Virus record (IMG/VR): IMGVR_UViG_3300029922_000075
Span: 1-59,610 of that record
Length of the DNA: 59,610 nucleotides
DNA from: a virus
Strand: one strand, 5' to 3'
Positions 23,341-30,588 of the stretch are shown one piece after another (position 1 is the first letter of the stretch; each line of letters opens with the position of its first letter). The translations under genes and the position numbers were made by a program. The notes under the pieces are model-generated. The model saw nothing but the letters and a program-made list of their open reading frames with translations. It was not told where the DNA came from and ran no database searches.

Positions 23341-24007
23341 ATTTTCGTATGATTAAAAGTGAATTAAGAACACAATTTTTTAATAAATCATAATAATCAT
23401 TAACCCACTTTACACTATTTCTCTCCTCTTCTGTTAACTCACTGTTAGCAGCCTTATAACTAAGACCTACTAGAGAGTTTTTTTGAAGTTCAGATATATA
23501 GTGAATAACCCCTTTGGTGCCATCCTTACTAAAAACACTCTTTAGTCTACGGTAATGGTTAATAGAATGTTGTTGAGGTTTCCTTCTGGCCCAAATAGTA
23601 TCTTTTGATACAATCTCTTCCTTTATCTTAAGAACTTTTGCTTCAAAGTCTACTTTCTCTTTCACATAGTTAGCCTTCTCTTCCTCAGTTGCATTTTCCT
23701 TTAGGCCAGGAAAGGCCATTGTCAATAAAGGATTAATAGAGTTTAGGTCTACTTCAGTACTGATAAGCGCTCTTGATCCACCACTTAACTTAGTCTTTTT
23801 ATCAGTCAAGAAAAGCATTCTATGGTGAACAACATACTCATTAGTCTGCGGTCCAAAGCTAGTTATTTCTTTAGCCAGAAGCCGTAAATAAGCTACCTGT
23901 ATAGACTTTGTACCAGCCTTTTTACCCTTACTAAGGATAACATTCATATACCCCAGATTTTCATTTACTGGTGCTACAATCAACTCTCTCTTTGCTAAGT
24001 TTACCAT
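23309..24007 (-). CDS. Hypothetical protein (232 aa)
   Basis: A basic, mostly helical protein (KKAGTKSIQVAYLRLLAKEI, IWARRKPQQHSINHYRRLK) with an acidic insert around residue 110. It is followed by small membrane and coiled-coil genes. No family recognised. Confidence 0.6.
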   Translation of the reverse strand: MVNLAKRELIVAPVNENLGYMNVILSKGKKAGTKSIQVAYLRLLAKEITSFGPQTNEYVVHHRMLFLTDKKTKLSGGSRALISTEVDLNSINPLLTMAFPGLKENATEEEKANYVKEKVDFEAKVLKIKEEIVSKDTIWARRKPQQHSINHYRRLKSVFSKDGTKGVIHYISELQKNSLVGLSYKAANSELTEEERNSVKWVNDYYDLLKNCVLNSLLIIRKYAPATDSINV

Positions 24008-24244
24008 TTATTCTTTTGTACTTTGATCAATGAAATCTTTCCCTTCAATGTTATCACCAAGAGTTAATATTGAGGTGCCACTATTAACAGCATTTATAGC
24101 TCTTATCTCTTCCTCAGTAATTATACCATTGGTGAAACCATTTACTAGGTCTTCAGGCCCAATATATAAAACCCTTTCTGAGTCTATATCCTTTGGATCC
24201 CTACTAACATTTACTTTATGTCCTGTTATAGTAGTTATGTACAT
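24008..24244 (-). CDS. Small hypothetical protein (78 aa)
   Basis: MYITTITGHKVNVSRDPKDI followed by an acidic body. It abuts the next gene without a gap. Unrecognised. The space upstream (24245-24305) leads into the tRNA-like RNA at 24306-24404. Confidence 0.6.
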   Translation of the reverse strand: MYITTITGHKVNVSRDPKDIDSERVLYIGPEDLVNGFTNGIITEEEIRAINAVNSGTSILTLGDNIEGKDFIDQSTKE

Positions 24245-24305
24245 TATGTTTAGTTGGAAATATATCCAGACTGCTTTATTAGCTGTCTAACACCACTCAC
24301 TTTAG

Positions 24306-24404
24306 TGAGGGATAAGGTACTCGAAACCTAAATGTAGTTTGCTGATACTCTTCTTTACAGAAGAGAAATACATTATGACCATCCTCAATCCAGTCATATC
24401 CCTC
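24306..24404 (-). ncRNA. tRNA-like cloverleaf RNA (possible Y-like RNA or non-canonical tRNA-Tyr)
   Basis: GAGGGAT (24404-24398) pairs with ATCCCTC (24313-24307). Inside lie a D-like hairpin (ATGAC...GTCAT), an anticodon-like hairpin (CTCTTC-TGTAAA-GAAGAG) containing CTGTAAA as in tRNA-Tyr(GUA), and a T-like arm (AGGT-TTCGAGT-ACCT). It is too long (99 bases), the anticodon loop has 6 or 8 bases rather than 7, and an extra 9 bases follow the D arm, so a working tRNA is doubtful. It starts 4 bases after the stop of the DUF2828/TROVE-like gene, and could be its RNA partner, since bacterial Y RNAs contain tRNA-like parts. Confidence 0.5.
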
Positions 24405-24407
24405 AGA

Positions 24408-25100
24408 TCATGCTTTCAAATCCCGAAGGAAAGGAAGGTATTTTATTTCTTCAAACGTCCTTATCTTTCCACTTTCTGAAATAGAAAGACAAGTATTAGT
24501 AGGTATGAAGTTGTTTATATTAGCAGCAGTTTTAAATCTTCTGTACTGAAGCTCATCCCACTCTAGGTATGAAATCAAACCTCTAGCCCAGGTATTTAAC
24601 CTTATGTGCCTTTTATTTTTAATGTTAGAGCGACTTCTTATCTTTGGAAGATATTTTGCCAGTAAATGTACATTCATATGATTCTCCAAAATGGAGCTTC
24701 TCACAAGAGGATACACAATACTAGTATCACTATAGTGATATAAGCCAGTATTTGCACTATCATACCATAGATCTTTCCAGCTACCTATACAGGGAACCAT
24801 CCATAAACTATCAGCATTAACACTATAGTGCATTTTCTGTAGCCATTTTAAAGCAAGAATAAATTCATGCTTTCTACCTAAACCTTCTTGTAGTTCAGTA
24901 TGTTTATATGGCCCTTCACTATTTCTATCTATAGCACGTAGGTAGAATATTAATCTTAATGTACCCAATGGATCCTGCTGCCAGGAAACATTAAGCATAC
25001 TAGTAAATTCATAGGGATCTATAATAGTATGTCCCTGTACTATTTTTCTGACATATAGGAGAATATCATCTCCTGCTAATGTGATAGTGGCTGCTTGCAT
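24408..25100 (-). CDS. DUF2828/TROVE-like protein (230 aa)
   Basis: Segments fit the N-terminal helical-repeat module of DUF2828, a relative of the Ro60 TROVE domain: TLRLIFYLRAIDRN, LALKWLQKMH, PCIGSWKDLWYDS (family Gx(W)xDL), HLLAKYLPKIRSRS and ELQYRRFKT (family KWLP...YRK). Ro60-type proteins are ring-shaped RNA-binding proteins that hold Y RNAs and misfolded RNAs. Family members continue into a von Willebrand A domain, which is absent here, so this is a half-length version. A tRNA-like RNA follows immediately. The call is by motif and needs a profile search. Confidence 0.5.
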   Translation of the reverse strand: MQAATITLAGDDILLYVRKIVQGHTIIDPYEFTSMLNVSWQQDPLGTLRLIFYLRAIDRNSEGPYKHTELQEGLGRKHEFILALKWLQKMHYSVNADSLWMVPCIGSWKDLWYDSANTGLYHYSDTSIVYPLVRSSILENHMNVHLLAKYLPKIRSRSNIKNKRHIRLNTWARGLISYLEWDELQYRRFKTAANINNFIPTNTCLSISESGKIRTFEEIKYLPFLRDLKA

Positions 25101-25121
25101 CTAAAGCTAATTAGAGGATTA

Positions 25122-25167
25122 GAAAAAAGAGAAAATATATGTACCCTAGTCAGAGAGGCTAGGGTAC
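25122..25167 (-). terminator. Rho-independent terminator
   Basis: GTACCCTAG (25167-25159) pairs perfectly with CTAGGGTAC (25149-25141) over 9 bases, followed by ATATATTTTCTCTTTTTT. It lies 63 bases after the stop of the 156-residue gene. Confidence 0.85.
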
Positions 25168-25230
25168 ACACTCAATTAAAGGCATTAATTATTAATTTTG
25201 CTCAGCCTCCGCTTCAAAATCTTCTTCTCT

Positions 25231-25701
25231 CTACTTATTATCTTTCTCATTACTATCTACAGGTGCAGATTTAAGATGAGTAAGTAGATCCAGGAACTTA
25301 TCCACAGTCTTACTAGTATGATCTCTTTGCTGATCTGTAGCAGAATCATCATCTCCAAATTTATTCAATAAAACAAGCAGCTTGGTAGTTGGATCATTCT
25401 TAATACCGATCACTATCTGTCCACCAATCCACAAAGCAATGATAGCTTTTGCAGGATTTGTTTTAAAGTTATTGTACAGATCAATAATCATTTCAATTTG
25501 GCTACCTTTTACAAAATGCTTAGTTACTATAGTACCTATAGCATCTATATCTTCCTTAGTAATACCAACACTTTTTTCAAAGTCATTGTTCTTAGTATTA
25601 CTAAAAATGATTTTAGCTGGTAATATATCAAGCTCTACACCTTCTAAAGCAGCTAATTTAGCCTTAACTTTAGGATGGATTTCTTTGATGATCTTTTTCA
25701 A
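25231..25701 (-). CDS. Hypothetical protein with TTG start (156 aa)
   Basis: The only start that fits is TTG (25701-25699), with ACTAAAAACTC just upstream. A basic first part and one hydrophobic helix (AKAIIALWIGGQIVIGI, about residues 88-104) are followed by an acidic tail. The stop is TAG; a further 12 acidic codons (REEDFEAEAEQN) follow in frame before TAA, so it may once have been longer. A terminator follows. Unrecognised. Confidence 0.6.
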   Translation of the reverse strand: MKKIIKEIHPKVKAKLAALEGVELDILPAKIIFSNTKNNDFEKSVGITKEDIDAIGTIVTKHFVKGSQIEMIIDLYNNFKTNPAKAIIALWIGGQIVIGIKNDPTTKLLVLLNKFGDDDSATDQQRDHTSKTVDKFLDLLTHLKSAPVDSNEKDNK

Positions 25702-25732
25702 GAGTTTTTAGTTTAATGGTTAGAAAAGGAAA

Positions 25733-25837
25733 TAAAAAAGTAGGAATCCTAGAATGAGATATACCCTCCTAAGTATAGTGGCAGTTACTTAAAACTTCGC
25801 TAATACTTTTCTGTGATATACAAGATCCTAGGAGTCC
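25733..25837 (-). ncRNA. Long-stem structured element with T run
   Basis: On the minus strand GGACTCCTAGGAT (25837-25825) pairs with ATTCTAGGATTCC (25755-25743), 12 of 13 positions, enclosing 69 bases with inner pairing (AAGTAT...ATACTT), and is followed by TACTTTTTTATTT. It fills most of the gap between two genes. It may be an unusual terminator or a small RNA ended by its own T run. Confidence 0.6.
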
Positions 25838-25848
25838 AGGAAACTTTA

Positions 25849-26052
25849 CTAATGAACTACTTGTAACATCCTTCTAGGAGCTACAGAGTCATTAGTATTC
25901 AATATACGTACATTAGAGCCTGTAACCGGCTTTCTTGTATTTTTTGCTCTAGCTATTTTCTGATTAGCTCTACTATTGTATGGGATATGTTTTACCTCAT
26001 CAATACTGTCTAATCTAAATAACTTAGTTAAATAAAGTTGTAATTTTTTCAT
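25849..26052 (-). CDS. Small basic protein (67 aa)
   Basis: I start it at the ATG 26052-26050 (MKKLQLYLTKLFRL) because AAAACTCACA lies just upstream, the motif found before several other starts; an in-frame ATG 7 codons earlier would read through that motif. The second half is basic and disordered (RANQKIARAKNTRKPVTGS). It ends TAG TAA. Unrecognised. Confidence 0.55.
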   Translation of the reverse strand: MKKLQLYLTKLFRLDSIDEVKHIPYNSRANQKIARAKNTRKPVTGSNVRILNTNDSVAPRRMLQVVH

Positions 26053-26076
26053 GTTGTGAGTTTTATGAGACAAAGA

Positions 26077-26142
26077 GGAGAGAATCTAGAATTTTAGCAC
26101 TAACAGCAAACTTTAGAGCTATAAGAAAGCTAGACCCTCTCC
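26077..26142 (-). ncRNA. Long-stem structured element abutting a stop codon
   Basis: GGAGAGGGTCTAG (26142-26130) pairs with CTAGATTCTCTCC (26089-26077), 13 pairs with two G-U, around a 40-base loop with inner pairing. It begins one base after the TAG of the membrane gene and lies 24 bases before the next start codon, so it separates the two genes like a terminator or processing site. Confidence 0.6.
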
Positions 26143-26457
26143 CTATTCTTCTAATTTTAGAAAGGAATATAGCTCTCCTACCATAGGACCTGCACCAATA
26201 GCCTTTGTAGCTTCCACAAGGAAGATAGCAATGAAGTGAGGAATATATGGTTGTACTTCAGCTAAGTGAGTAACTGCTATACCTACCATAAGTAAACTTG
26301 AACCTATTGTTAGGCGCTTTATTTTCTTTTTGTTGGTTCTATGGTGTATTAAATCCTCTTCCTTAACTAACCAAGCATCTACACTATTAAAAATAGAGTG
26401 AACGTTGAGCACTATAAGAAGTATAACATAAATGGCTATATTAGCAAGTCTCCTCAT
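26143..26457 (-). CDS. Membrane protein with two to three helices (104 aa)
   Basis: Hydrophobic segments at about 5-25 (IAIYVILLIVLNV), 50-64 (LTIGSSLLMVGIAV) and 74-90 (PHFIAIFLVEATKAIG), with a basic loop between. No family recognised. The stop touches a long RNA stem. Confidence 0.6.
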   Translation of the reverse strand: MRRLANIAIYVILLIVLNVHSIFNSVDAWLVKEEDLIHHRTNKKKIKRLTIGSSLLMVGIAVTHLAEVQPYIPHFIAIFLVEATKAIGAGPMVGELYSFLKLEE

Positions 26458-26490
26458 GGCAAATAAATTTAGGTTGGTTATGGTAATGCG

Positions 26491-26772
26491 CTAATTTTTA
26501 CTTATAGCATCTTCTCTATTTTGTGCTACTCTTTCATCGTATTCCTTAGTCATGTAGCCATGTGTAGATCCTGTAAAGTATATAGCAAGGTTATACTGAC
26601 CCTGAGATATACTTCCATTATCTCTCATAGACTTAAATGCTTCAAGTCTACAAATAGCACATATATCCCTCTTTGAGTTAAGTAAAACCAGTACCTCTTG
26701 TGCTTCTTTTTTATCAAGTTCTAATATTTCTATTAGCCTATCAAAAATACTACCTTCATGTTTATCTTTCAT
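26491..26772 (-). CDS. Small protein, possible paralogue of the next gene (93 aa)
   Basis: Helical protein with CAIC near residue 39 and NGSISQGQYNLAIYFTGSTHGYM. The order of elements (LDKKEAQ..., then GxIxxxQxxxA) resembles the 86-residue gene just upstream, suggesting an old tandem duplication. It ends in TAG with an open in-frame gap to the next ATG. Unrecognised. Confidence 0.55.
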   Translation of the reverse strand: MKDKHEGSIFDRLIEILELDKKEAQEVLVLLNSKRDICAICRLEAFKSMRDNGSISQGQYNLAIYFTGSTHGYMTKEYDERVAQNREDAISKN

Positions 26773-26789
26773 AGTGATTGGGGTTTTAA

Positions 26790-27050
26790 CTAATTAAAAC
26801 TTGGTTCTGACTCTTCTTCTTTCTCAGTACCAAATATTACTCCTAAACCTATAAGCATGGTTGCAAAAGCAAATTGCTTATCTGTTATAGCACCGGTAGA
26901 AAGCCTTATCCTGAATATTTTTATTAATTCAGGTGCACTTACTCCATCAAAAGAGAGATCAGTATCAAAGTCATTGTATATTACTTGCAGTTGCTCTTTA
27001 TCAGTTGCAAATGCTTCTGCAAGAATGCTCATTGAGTTCTCGTTTATCAT
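26790..27050 (-). CDS. Small protein, possible paralogue of its neighbour (86 aa)
   Basis: Acidic helical protein with TDKEQLQVIYNDFD and STGAITDKQFAFATMLIGLG, matching the layout of the gene at 26491. It overlaps the next upstream gene by 4 bases. Unrecognised. Confidence 0.55.
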   Translation of the reverse strand: MINENSMSILAEAFATDKEQLQVIYNDFDTDLSFDGVSAPELIKIFRIRLSTGAITDKQFAFATMLIGLGVIFGTEKEEESEPSFN

Positions 27051-27283
27051 ACTTGATCTTCATTTATACGCAATGGAATTTCAGCAATACGGTTTCTTAG
27101 GTAATTCATTATCTCCTTGCTAGGGATACCACCTATATATACCACTCTACTTCCCTCTAACTTTGATATAGTATCAGATATAAGGGAATTACTTAAATGC
27201 TCACTAAGCTCTTCAGAGCTTATAACATTCTTAACAGAGTCCAAGTATTGTTGGAAACCCTGTACAGTTCTTTCTATTTTCAT
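27047..27283 (-). CDS. Small hypothetical protein (78 aa)
   Basis: Helical first half (FQQYLDSVKNVISSEELSEH) then a beta-helix unit (GSRVVYIGGIPSKEIMNYL). ATGA overlaps on both sides. Unrecognised. Confidence 0.55.
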   Translation of the reverse strand: MKIERTVQGFQQYLDSVKNVISSEELSEHLSNSLISDTISKLEGSRVVYIGGIPSKEIMNYLRNRIAEIPLRINEDQV

Positions 27284-27537
27284 AGCTTGTTTGGATAAAA
27301 TGGTGGGTTATTAATATTGCCGTTTTTGGCTTGTACTCTATCTGTAGCTTGTTGAAAACCTACTCCAAGATTAAACATACTTTCAGCTATTTCAGCATTA
27401 GTAGATCCACTTGCAGTAATATTAACAAGAACAGTATTAGCTGTAGTATTACTATCACTAGTAATCACTACTGCTCCTCCTGCTGTCTGCATCCATATTC
27501 TTGCTACAGCTGTAATTATTAGTTTTTGAAAGTTCAT
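27280..27537 (-). CDS. Small Ser/Thr-rich protein (85 aa)
   Basis: The start MNFQKLIITAVARIWMQTAG is weakly hydrophobic; the middle (SDSNTTANTVLVNITASGST) is Ser/Thr/Asn-rich, and the end is disordered. Unrecognised. It lies 5 bases after the phosphoribosyltransferase-like gene. Confidence 0.5.
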   Translation of the reverse strand: MNFQKLIITAVARIWMQTAGGAVVITSDSNTTANTVLVNITASGSTNAEIAESMFNLGVGFQQATDRVQAKNGNINNPPFYPNKL

Positions 27538-27542
27538 ACTTT

Positions 27543-28151
27543 TTATTTATATCCACAGACCATATACTTAGGTTTAAAGTGTATAGGTTCATATCCATTA
27601 GATTGTCTACACACACATACACAATCTATATCTTTTCTACTCCCGTTATTATTAGAATAGATAAAATTCATAGTTGCACCTGAAGCTATAAAATCATCAA
27701 CAATCACATTAATAGAGGACTTATCAGGAGTAACCTCTGTACCCTCATCATTATGGCTACTTTCTCCATCCTTATATACATAGCAGATTTGTACTCTATC
27801 TCTTAACCTTAAAGCAAACATAGTAGCTATAATAGCTCCTGAAGATCCTGTACATAGAAGATTAATTTTTCTTCCTTCAAACTCCCTGATAAATAAAAAT
27901 GCATTTATAAGAGCATCAGCACATTTTATATCATTAAGTATATTTCTTCCCACTGGGTAACCAAAGTTATACATTTCCCCTATTGTAATGTAAGTAGTCT
28001 CATCTGGAGCAAGTGTTATTGAATCCTTCATTATAGCTTCTGCTAAAGGATTAGTTATTCCTTGCTCTAAAGTAAACATTTCCTTAGCCAATGTTATAGG
28101 AAAGCTTTCACTTCCTATACCTGGTTGTAGTGCTGTATTTTCTGTTTCCAT
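27543..28151 (-). CDS. Phosphoribosyltransferase-like protein
   Basis: NVIVDDFIASGATMNF at residues 148-163 is the PRPP-binding signature of type I phosphoribosyltransferases (two acids followed by a small SGAT loop). INLLCTGSSGAIIATMFALRL (about 96-116) is the pyrophosphate loop. Such enzymes make or salvage nucleotides from PRPP and a base. Length 202 is usual. The hood region is not clear, so the base is unknown. A host-type promoter motif lies upstream. Confidence 0.7.
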   Translation of the reverse strand: METENTALQPGIGSESFPITLAKEMFTLEQGITNPLAEAIMKDSITLAPDETTYITIGEMYNFGYPVGRNILNDIKCADALINAFLFIREFEGRKINLLCTGSSGAIIATMFALRLRDRVQICYVYKDGESSHNDEGTEVTPDKSSINVIVDDFIASGATMNFIYSNNNGSRKDIDCVCVCRQSNGYEPIHFKPKYMVCGYK

Positions 28152-28152
28152 A

Positions 28153-28257
28153 TTACCAAGTCAGTAAGAACCAAAGACATGCTACAAATATACAAATTTC
28201 AATTACCTCACCAATAGTTATAATTGGTTCTTTAGGCGCTTCTGGCTGTGTTATCAT
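28153..28257 (-). CDS. Single-helix membrane peptide (34 aa)
   Basis: ATG at 28257-28255, TAA at 28155-28153. MITQPEAPKEPIITIGEVIE is followed by a hydrophobic helix (ICIFVACLWFLLTW). It fits exactly between two genes, but the candidate promoter for the gene below lies within it. Unrecognised. Confidence 0.45.
   Translation of the reverse strand: MITQPEAPKEPIITIGEVIEICIFVACLWFLLTW
28185..28214 (-). promoter_or_regulatory. Candidate Bacteroidota-type promoter
   Basis: On the minus strand TTG (28214-28212), a 19-base spacer and TATATTTG (28192-28185) match the host -33/-7 consensus (TTTG, then TAnnTTTG). The start point would fall about 25 bases before the phosphoribosyltransferase-like ATG. 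Seen by eye only. Confidence 0.45.
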
Positions 28258-28259
28258 GT

Positions 28260-28550
28260 TTACCAATTTAGTTTTTCCATTAGAAAAGTAAAAGGATGTA
28301 CAGGAATAAAATCCTGGTCAAAGCTGAAAATAAAGTCCTGAGCAGTACGATCTAAGTGATAATCTTTTTTACTTTTAAGAAAAAGCATTTTCTTAGTAAC
28401 TAGATTAACAGTAGTTCCACCTACACTAACATAGACAACATTCTTAATTTGTCTTTTGATAGCTAAAGCTATAGGACACGTAGTAGGACTTGATTTAGTA
28501 CCATTAAGAATGTCTTCTTGAGTTACTTCTATTTCTAATATCTTGTTCAC
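28260..28550 (-). CDS. Small phage protein of the CP(I/V)AxA type (96 aa)
   Basis: GTG start overlapping the previous TGA. TTCPIALAIKRQIKNVVYVSVGG resembles a widespread small phage family (a Cys-Pro-Ile-Ala-x-Ala segment then a basic helix and beta strands). The gene at 33966 (NCALAIAVKNAGMTPIYVGA) looks like a paralogue. Function unknown. Confidence 0.55.
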   Translation of the reverse strand: MNKILEIEVTQEDILNGTKSSPTTCPIALAIKRQIKNVVYVSVGGTTVNLVTKKMLFLKSKKDYHLDRTAQDFIFSFDQDFIPVHPFTFLMEKLNW

Positions 28551-28669
28551 GGTTTCATTTTTCCAGGTTTAGTAAATGCTAGAGCTTTGCTTGTTGCAGC
28601 TGAATGCTCATAATCTTTGATCCTTCCATTTAATCTTGCAATCGACTTACGTAATTTTCTAATTTTCAT
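28547..28669 (-). CDS. Small basic protein (40 aa)
   Basis: ATG at 28669-28667, TGA at 28549-28547 overlapping the next GTG. MKIRKLRKSIARLNGRIKDY is strongly basic, so RNA or DNA binding is possible. Its start lies 2 bases after the 3' end of the tRNA, so one transcript may carry both. Confidence 0.5.
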   Translation of the reverse strand: MKIRKLRKSIARLNGRIKDYEHSAATSKALAFTKPGKMKP

Positions 28670-28671
28670 AG

Positions 28672-28767
28672 GTACCTATCTAGGACTTGAACCTAGGACC
28701 CCTGGACTATCTTTTCTTCGCTAGCAAATATTCAGATCCAGTGCTCTACCAACTGAGCTAATAGGCA
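28672..28767 (-). tRNA. tRNA with a 30-base anticodon loop (insert of about 23 bases)
   Basis: All four arms are canonical: acceptor TGCCTAT/ATAGGTA, D arm GCTC-AGTTGGTA-GAGC, anticodon stem CTGGA/TCCAG, variable GGGTC, T arm CTAGG-TTCAAGT-CCTAG. The anticodon loop (28736-28707) has 30 bases instead of 7, so about 23 bases are inserted exactly there. The anticodon cannot be read with certainty; the loop starts TCTGAA and ends ATAG. It may be an intron, an inactivating insertion, or a tRNA mimic. CCA is not encoded. Confidence 0.7.
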
Positions 28768-28801
28768 CATTTAATATAAGCAATGATAAGGCTACTCTGC
28801 G

Positions 28802-28932
28802 GTTAGTGAAACCAAAATGCCAATTAAAGAAACACTAACAACGCTTTATTAGACCACACTCATCACTGCCTGGAACTTAATAGTAGGCTCTGATCCCTAA
28901 ACCAGAATTGAGCAGTTCTAATGCACCTACTA
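28802..28932. ncRNA. Gene-free stretch with two closed-stem elements
   Basis: The gap between the tRNA and the 61-residue gene holds no convincing ORF. It contains GTTAGTG (28802-28808) pairing with CACTAAC (28833-28839), and TAGTAGG (28881-28887) pairing with CCTACTA (28926-28932), both perfect over 7 bases. The strand of transcription is unknown, probably minus like the genes around it. Confidence 0.4.
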
Positions 28933-28974
28933 ATTACTTAGCCTATGCTTCATTAAGCACAATGGGTAAGTATA

Positions 28975-29160
28975 TTATAAATTTTCTTCAATCCATTTAT
29001 CAAATTCAGACTCTAAGAAAGAAATATATCCTTTGGTTAATAAAGGTTTAAATATTTTTATTATTTCCTCTTTTGTCCAGCTATCCTTAATAGGATGAAT
29101 TGTAATAGTATTATCTTTTGGATTTACACGAGGTTTAAACTTTCTTTTTTCTGTTTCCAT
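28975..29160 (-). CDS. Small phage protein (61 aa)
   Basis: METEKRKFKPRVNPKDNTIT...FDKWIEENL. The NPKDNTITIHPIKDSWTKEE segment and the DKWIEENL end look like a small conserved protein seen in Bacteroidota mobile elements, function unknown. Its start lies inside the end of the endonuclease gene (37-base overlap). Confidence 0.6.
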   Translation of the reverse strand: METEKRKFKPRVNPKDNTITIHPIKDSWTKEEIIKIFKPLLTKGYISFLESEFDKWIEENL

Positions 29161-29804
29161 AGTTTTCTTTGTTTAGCAATAGTAGCTATACAAATGCGTA
29201 ATTCTGAACCTATCTGTTTTACAGAAGCTTTATTACTAAACATTTGATATAGTTTTATAATTTTATCTGGACTTACAGACGAAGATTTTTTAGTTTTCTG
29301 TAATATACCTAAATGTTTCCAAGTTCTACCCTCTTTAATATATTGAATTGTAGATTTTGAAACATTAAATTTTTCTCCTATTTGCTTAGTTCCATAACCT
29401 CCTACCAACAAGTCTCTAATTTCTAAAACTTGTTCTTCAGATAACTTATTAGTAAATCTTCCTCTTCTAATTAATGAGTGTAAGTCTCTTGTTGCTTTTG
29501 AAGCAATAAATCCAGAAGCACCTTCGCCACCATCTGTTAGATTTACTAAGTTAAATCCCCAAGCTCTAATTTGAGCAATCCAATATTGTTCTAAACTAGC
29601 CCAATCTTCACTATCTGTCTCGTCAATTACTTCTATTAAAGGTACAAGATTTTTATTTCTTAAAGACTTAATCCAATTACTACAATGAGTCCCAGGATTA
29701 CTTCTTAAATGATTCTTATATCTTTCTTTTAGATTTATAGTTTTACCTACATATCTAATCTGATTTGTAATTGGATCAGTAAGCGTATAAATATATGTTG
29801 TCAT
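29124..29804 (-). CDS. GIY-YIG homing endonuclease
   Basis: YIYTLTDPITNQIRYVGKT at the N-terminus is the GIY-YIG signature; RYKNHLRS supplies the catalytic Arg region, and EQYWIAQIRAWG the later conserved helix. Residues about 105-165 carry helix-turn-helix repeats (LSEEQVLEIRDLL, TKQIGEKFNVSKSTIQYIKEG) of the NUMOD type for DNA recognition. It is a free-standing mobile endonuclease, probably an invader. It lies about 360 bases from the tRNA with the enlarged anticodon loop, a possible though unproven link. Confidence 0.8.
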   Translation of the reverse strand: MTTYIYTLTDPITNQIRYVGKTINLKERYKNHLRSNPGTHCSNWIKSLRNKNLVPLIEVIDETDSEDWASLEQYWIAQIRAWGFNLVNLTDGGEGASGFIASKATRDLHSLIRRGRFTNKLSEEQVLEIRDLLVGGYGTKQIGEKFNVSKSTIQYIKEGRTWKHLGILQKTKKSSSVSPDKIIKLYQMFSNKASVKQIGSELRICIATIAKQRKLWKQKKESLNLV

Positions 29805-29813
29805 TCTACAAAA

Positions 29814-30347
29814 TTACTCAAAAATTTCTTCATATTCTACTAAAACTTTCTTTATTTGTGAACCACGATTATACTCTTCAATATACTTTTGTATAAATTG
29901 AGTAGAAGGTTGGGGAAGATATTTTACTTCTGAAATATAATCAAAAGCTGTCTTTTTACTATTTTCAACAGATATTTTTAAAGAAGTATCAGTTGTAGCT
30001 ATTATTTTATAAAACTTTTCTCCTTTTCTATTATCAGAGTTGATATTATCTCTAAGAATAATGTTATCAAAAGCTCTCATAATCCAATCACCTTCTTTAA
30101 TCTCTTCATCACTAAGAAAGTAAAGATGTTGAGGAATAACATCTTCTAATACACATGGTATAATTTTATCTGTTTCATTCTTTATTGCTAAAAAGTTATA
30201 CAATTTTGTACCTCTTTCTCCTGCTCTATTACCTAAATATAATCCCCCTAATTTGTGAAGTAATAGAATTTTAATATTAAATGCTTTTTCATCAGTAGCA
30301 AGCATAACTACTTCAATTTCTTTTTGTGTACTATTCCTGTTATTCAT
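29814..30347 (-). CDS. Conserved phage protein of unknown function (177 aa)
   Basis: EIEVVMLATDEKAFNIKILL, then PCVLEDVIPQHLYFLSDEEI, and SEVKYLPQPSTQFIQKYIEE. This layout (VML opening, a beta domain, and a PQPSxxFIxKYxxxYN end) is one I recall from Bacteroidota phages and mobile elements. Function unknown. A CACAAACTAAACT leader precedes the ATG. Confidence 0.6.
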   Translation of the reverse strand: MNNRNSTQKEIEVVMLATDEKAFNIKILLLHKLGGLYLGNRAGERGTKLYNFLAIKNETDKIIPCVLEDVIPQHLYFLSDEEIKEGDWIMRAFDNIILRDNINSDNRKGEKFYKIIATTDTSLKISVENSKKTAFDYISEVKYLPQPSTQFIQKYIEEYNRGSQIKKVLVEYEEIFE

Positions 30348-30371
30348 AGATATTTAGTTTAGTTTGTGAAA

Positions 30372-30512
30372 TTATTTTTTAATGGCTGTATTAATATCAG
30401 CTAGAAGTTGATATTTTATTTCTCTTCTATCTGTACTCATTATATCAGGTTCAGCTTCTAATATATATTTTAAAGCTTTTAAAATTAATGTCTGACTATT
30501 AAGTGCTTAGAA
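30372..30512 (-). pseudogene. 3' part of a small gene split by the cassette
   Basis: The frame reads ALNSQTLILKALKYILEAE and on to TAIKK and TAA at 30374-30372, with no start codon of its own. The start (ATG GAA GAA, 32731-32723) with its CTCACAAAACT leader lies on the far side of the 2.2 kb insertion. Joined across the target duplication it reads MEEF, a TAA, then ALNSQT, so a stop also arose or was present. The intact product would have had about 49 codons. Confidence 0.6.
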
Positions 30513-30520
30513 TTCTTCCA

Positions 30521-30544
30521 GGCGACAATGAACAAGATGGGATA
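30521..30544 (+). repeat. Left terminal inverted repeat
   Basis: GGCGACAATGAAC AAGAT GGGATA; the first 13 and last 6 bases are identical to the right end read on the other strand, with 2 of the 5 middle bases matching. Confidence 0.85.
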
Positions 30545-30588
30545 AGGTAATATTATAATGTTATTATGGCAGTCTTGGGGTTGACTGT

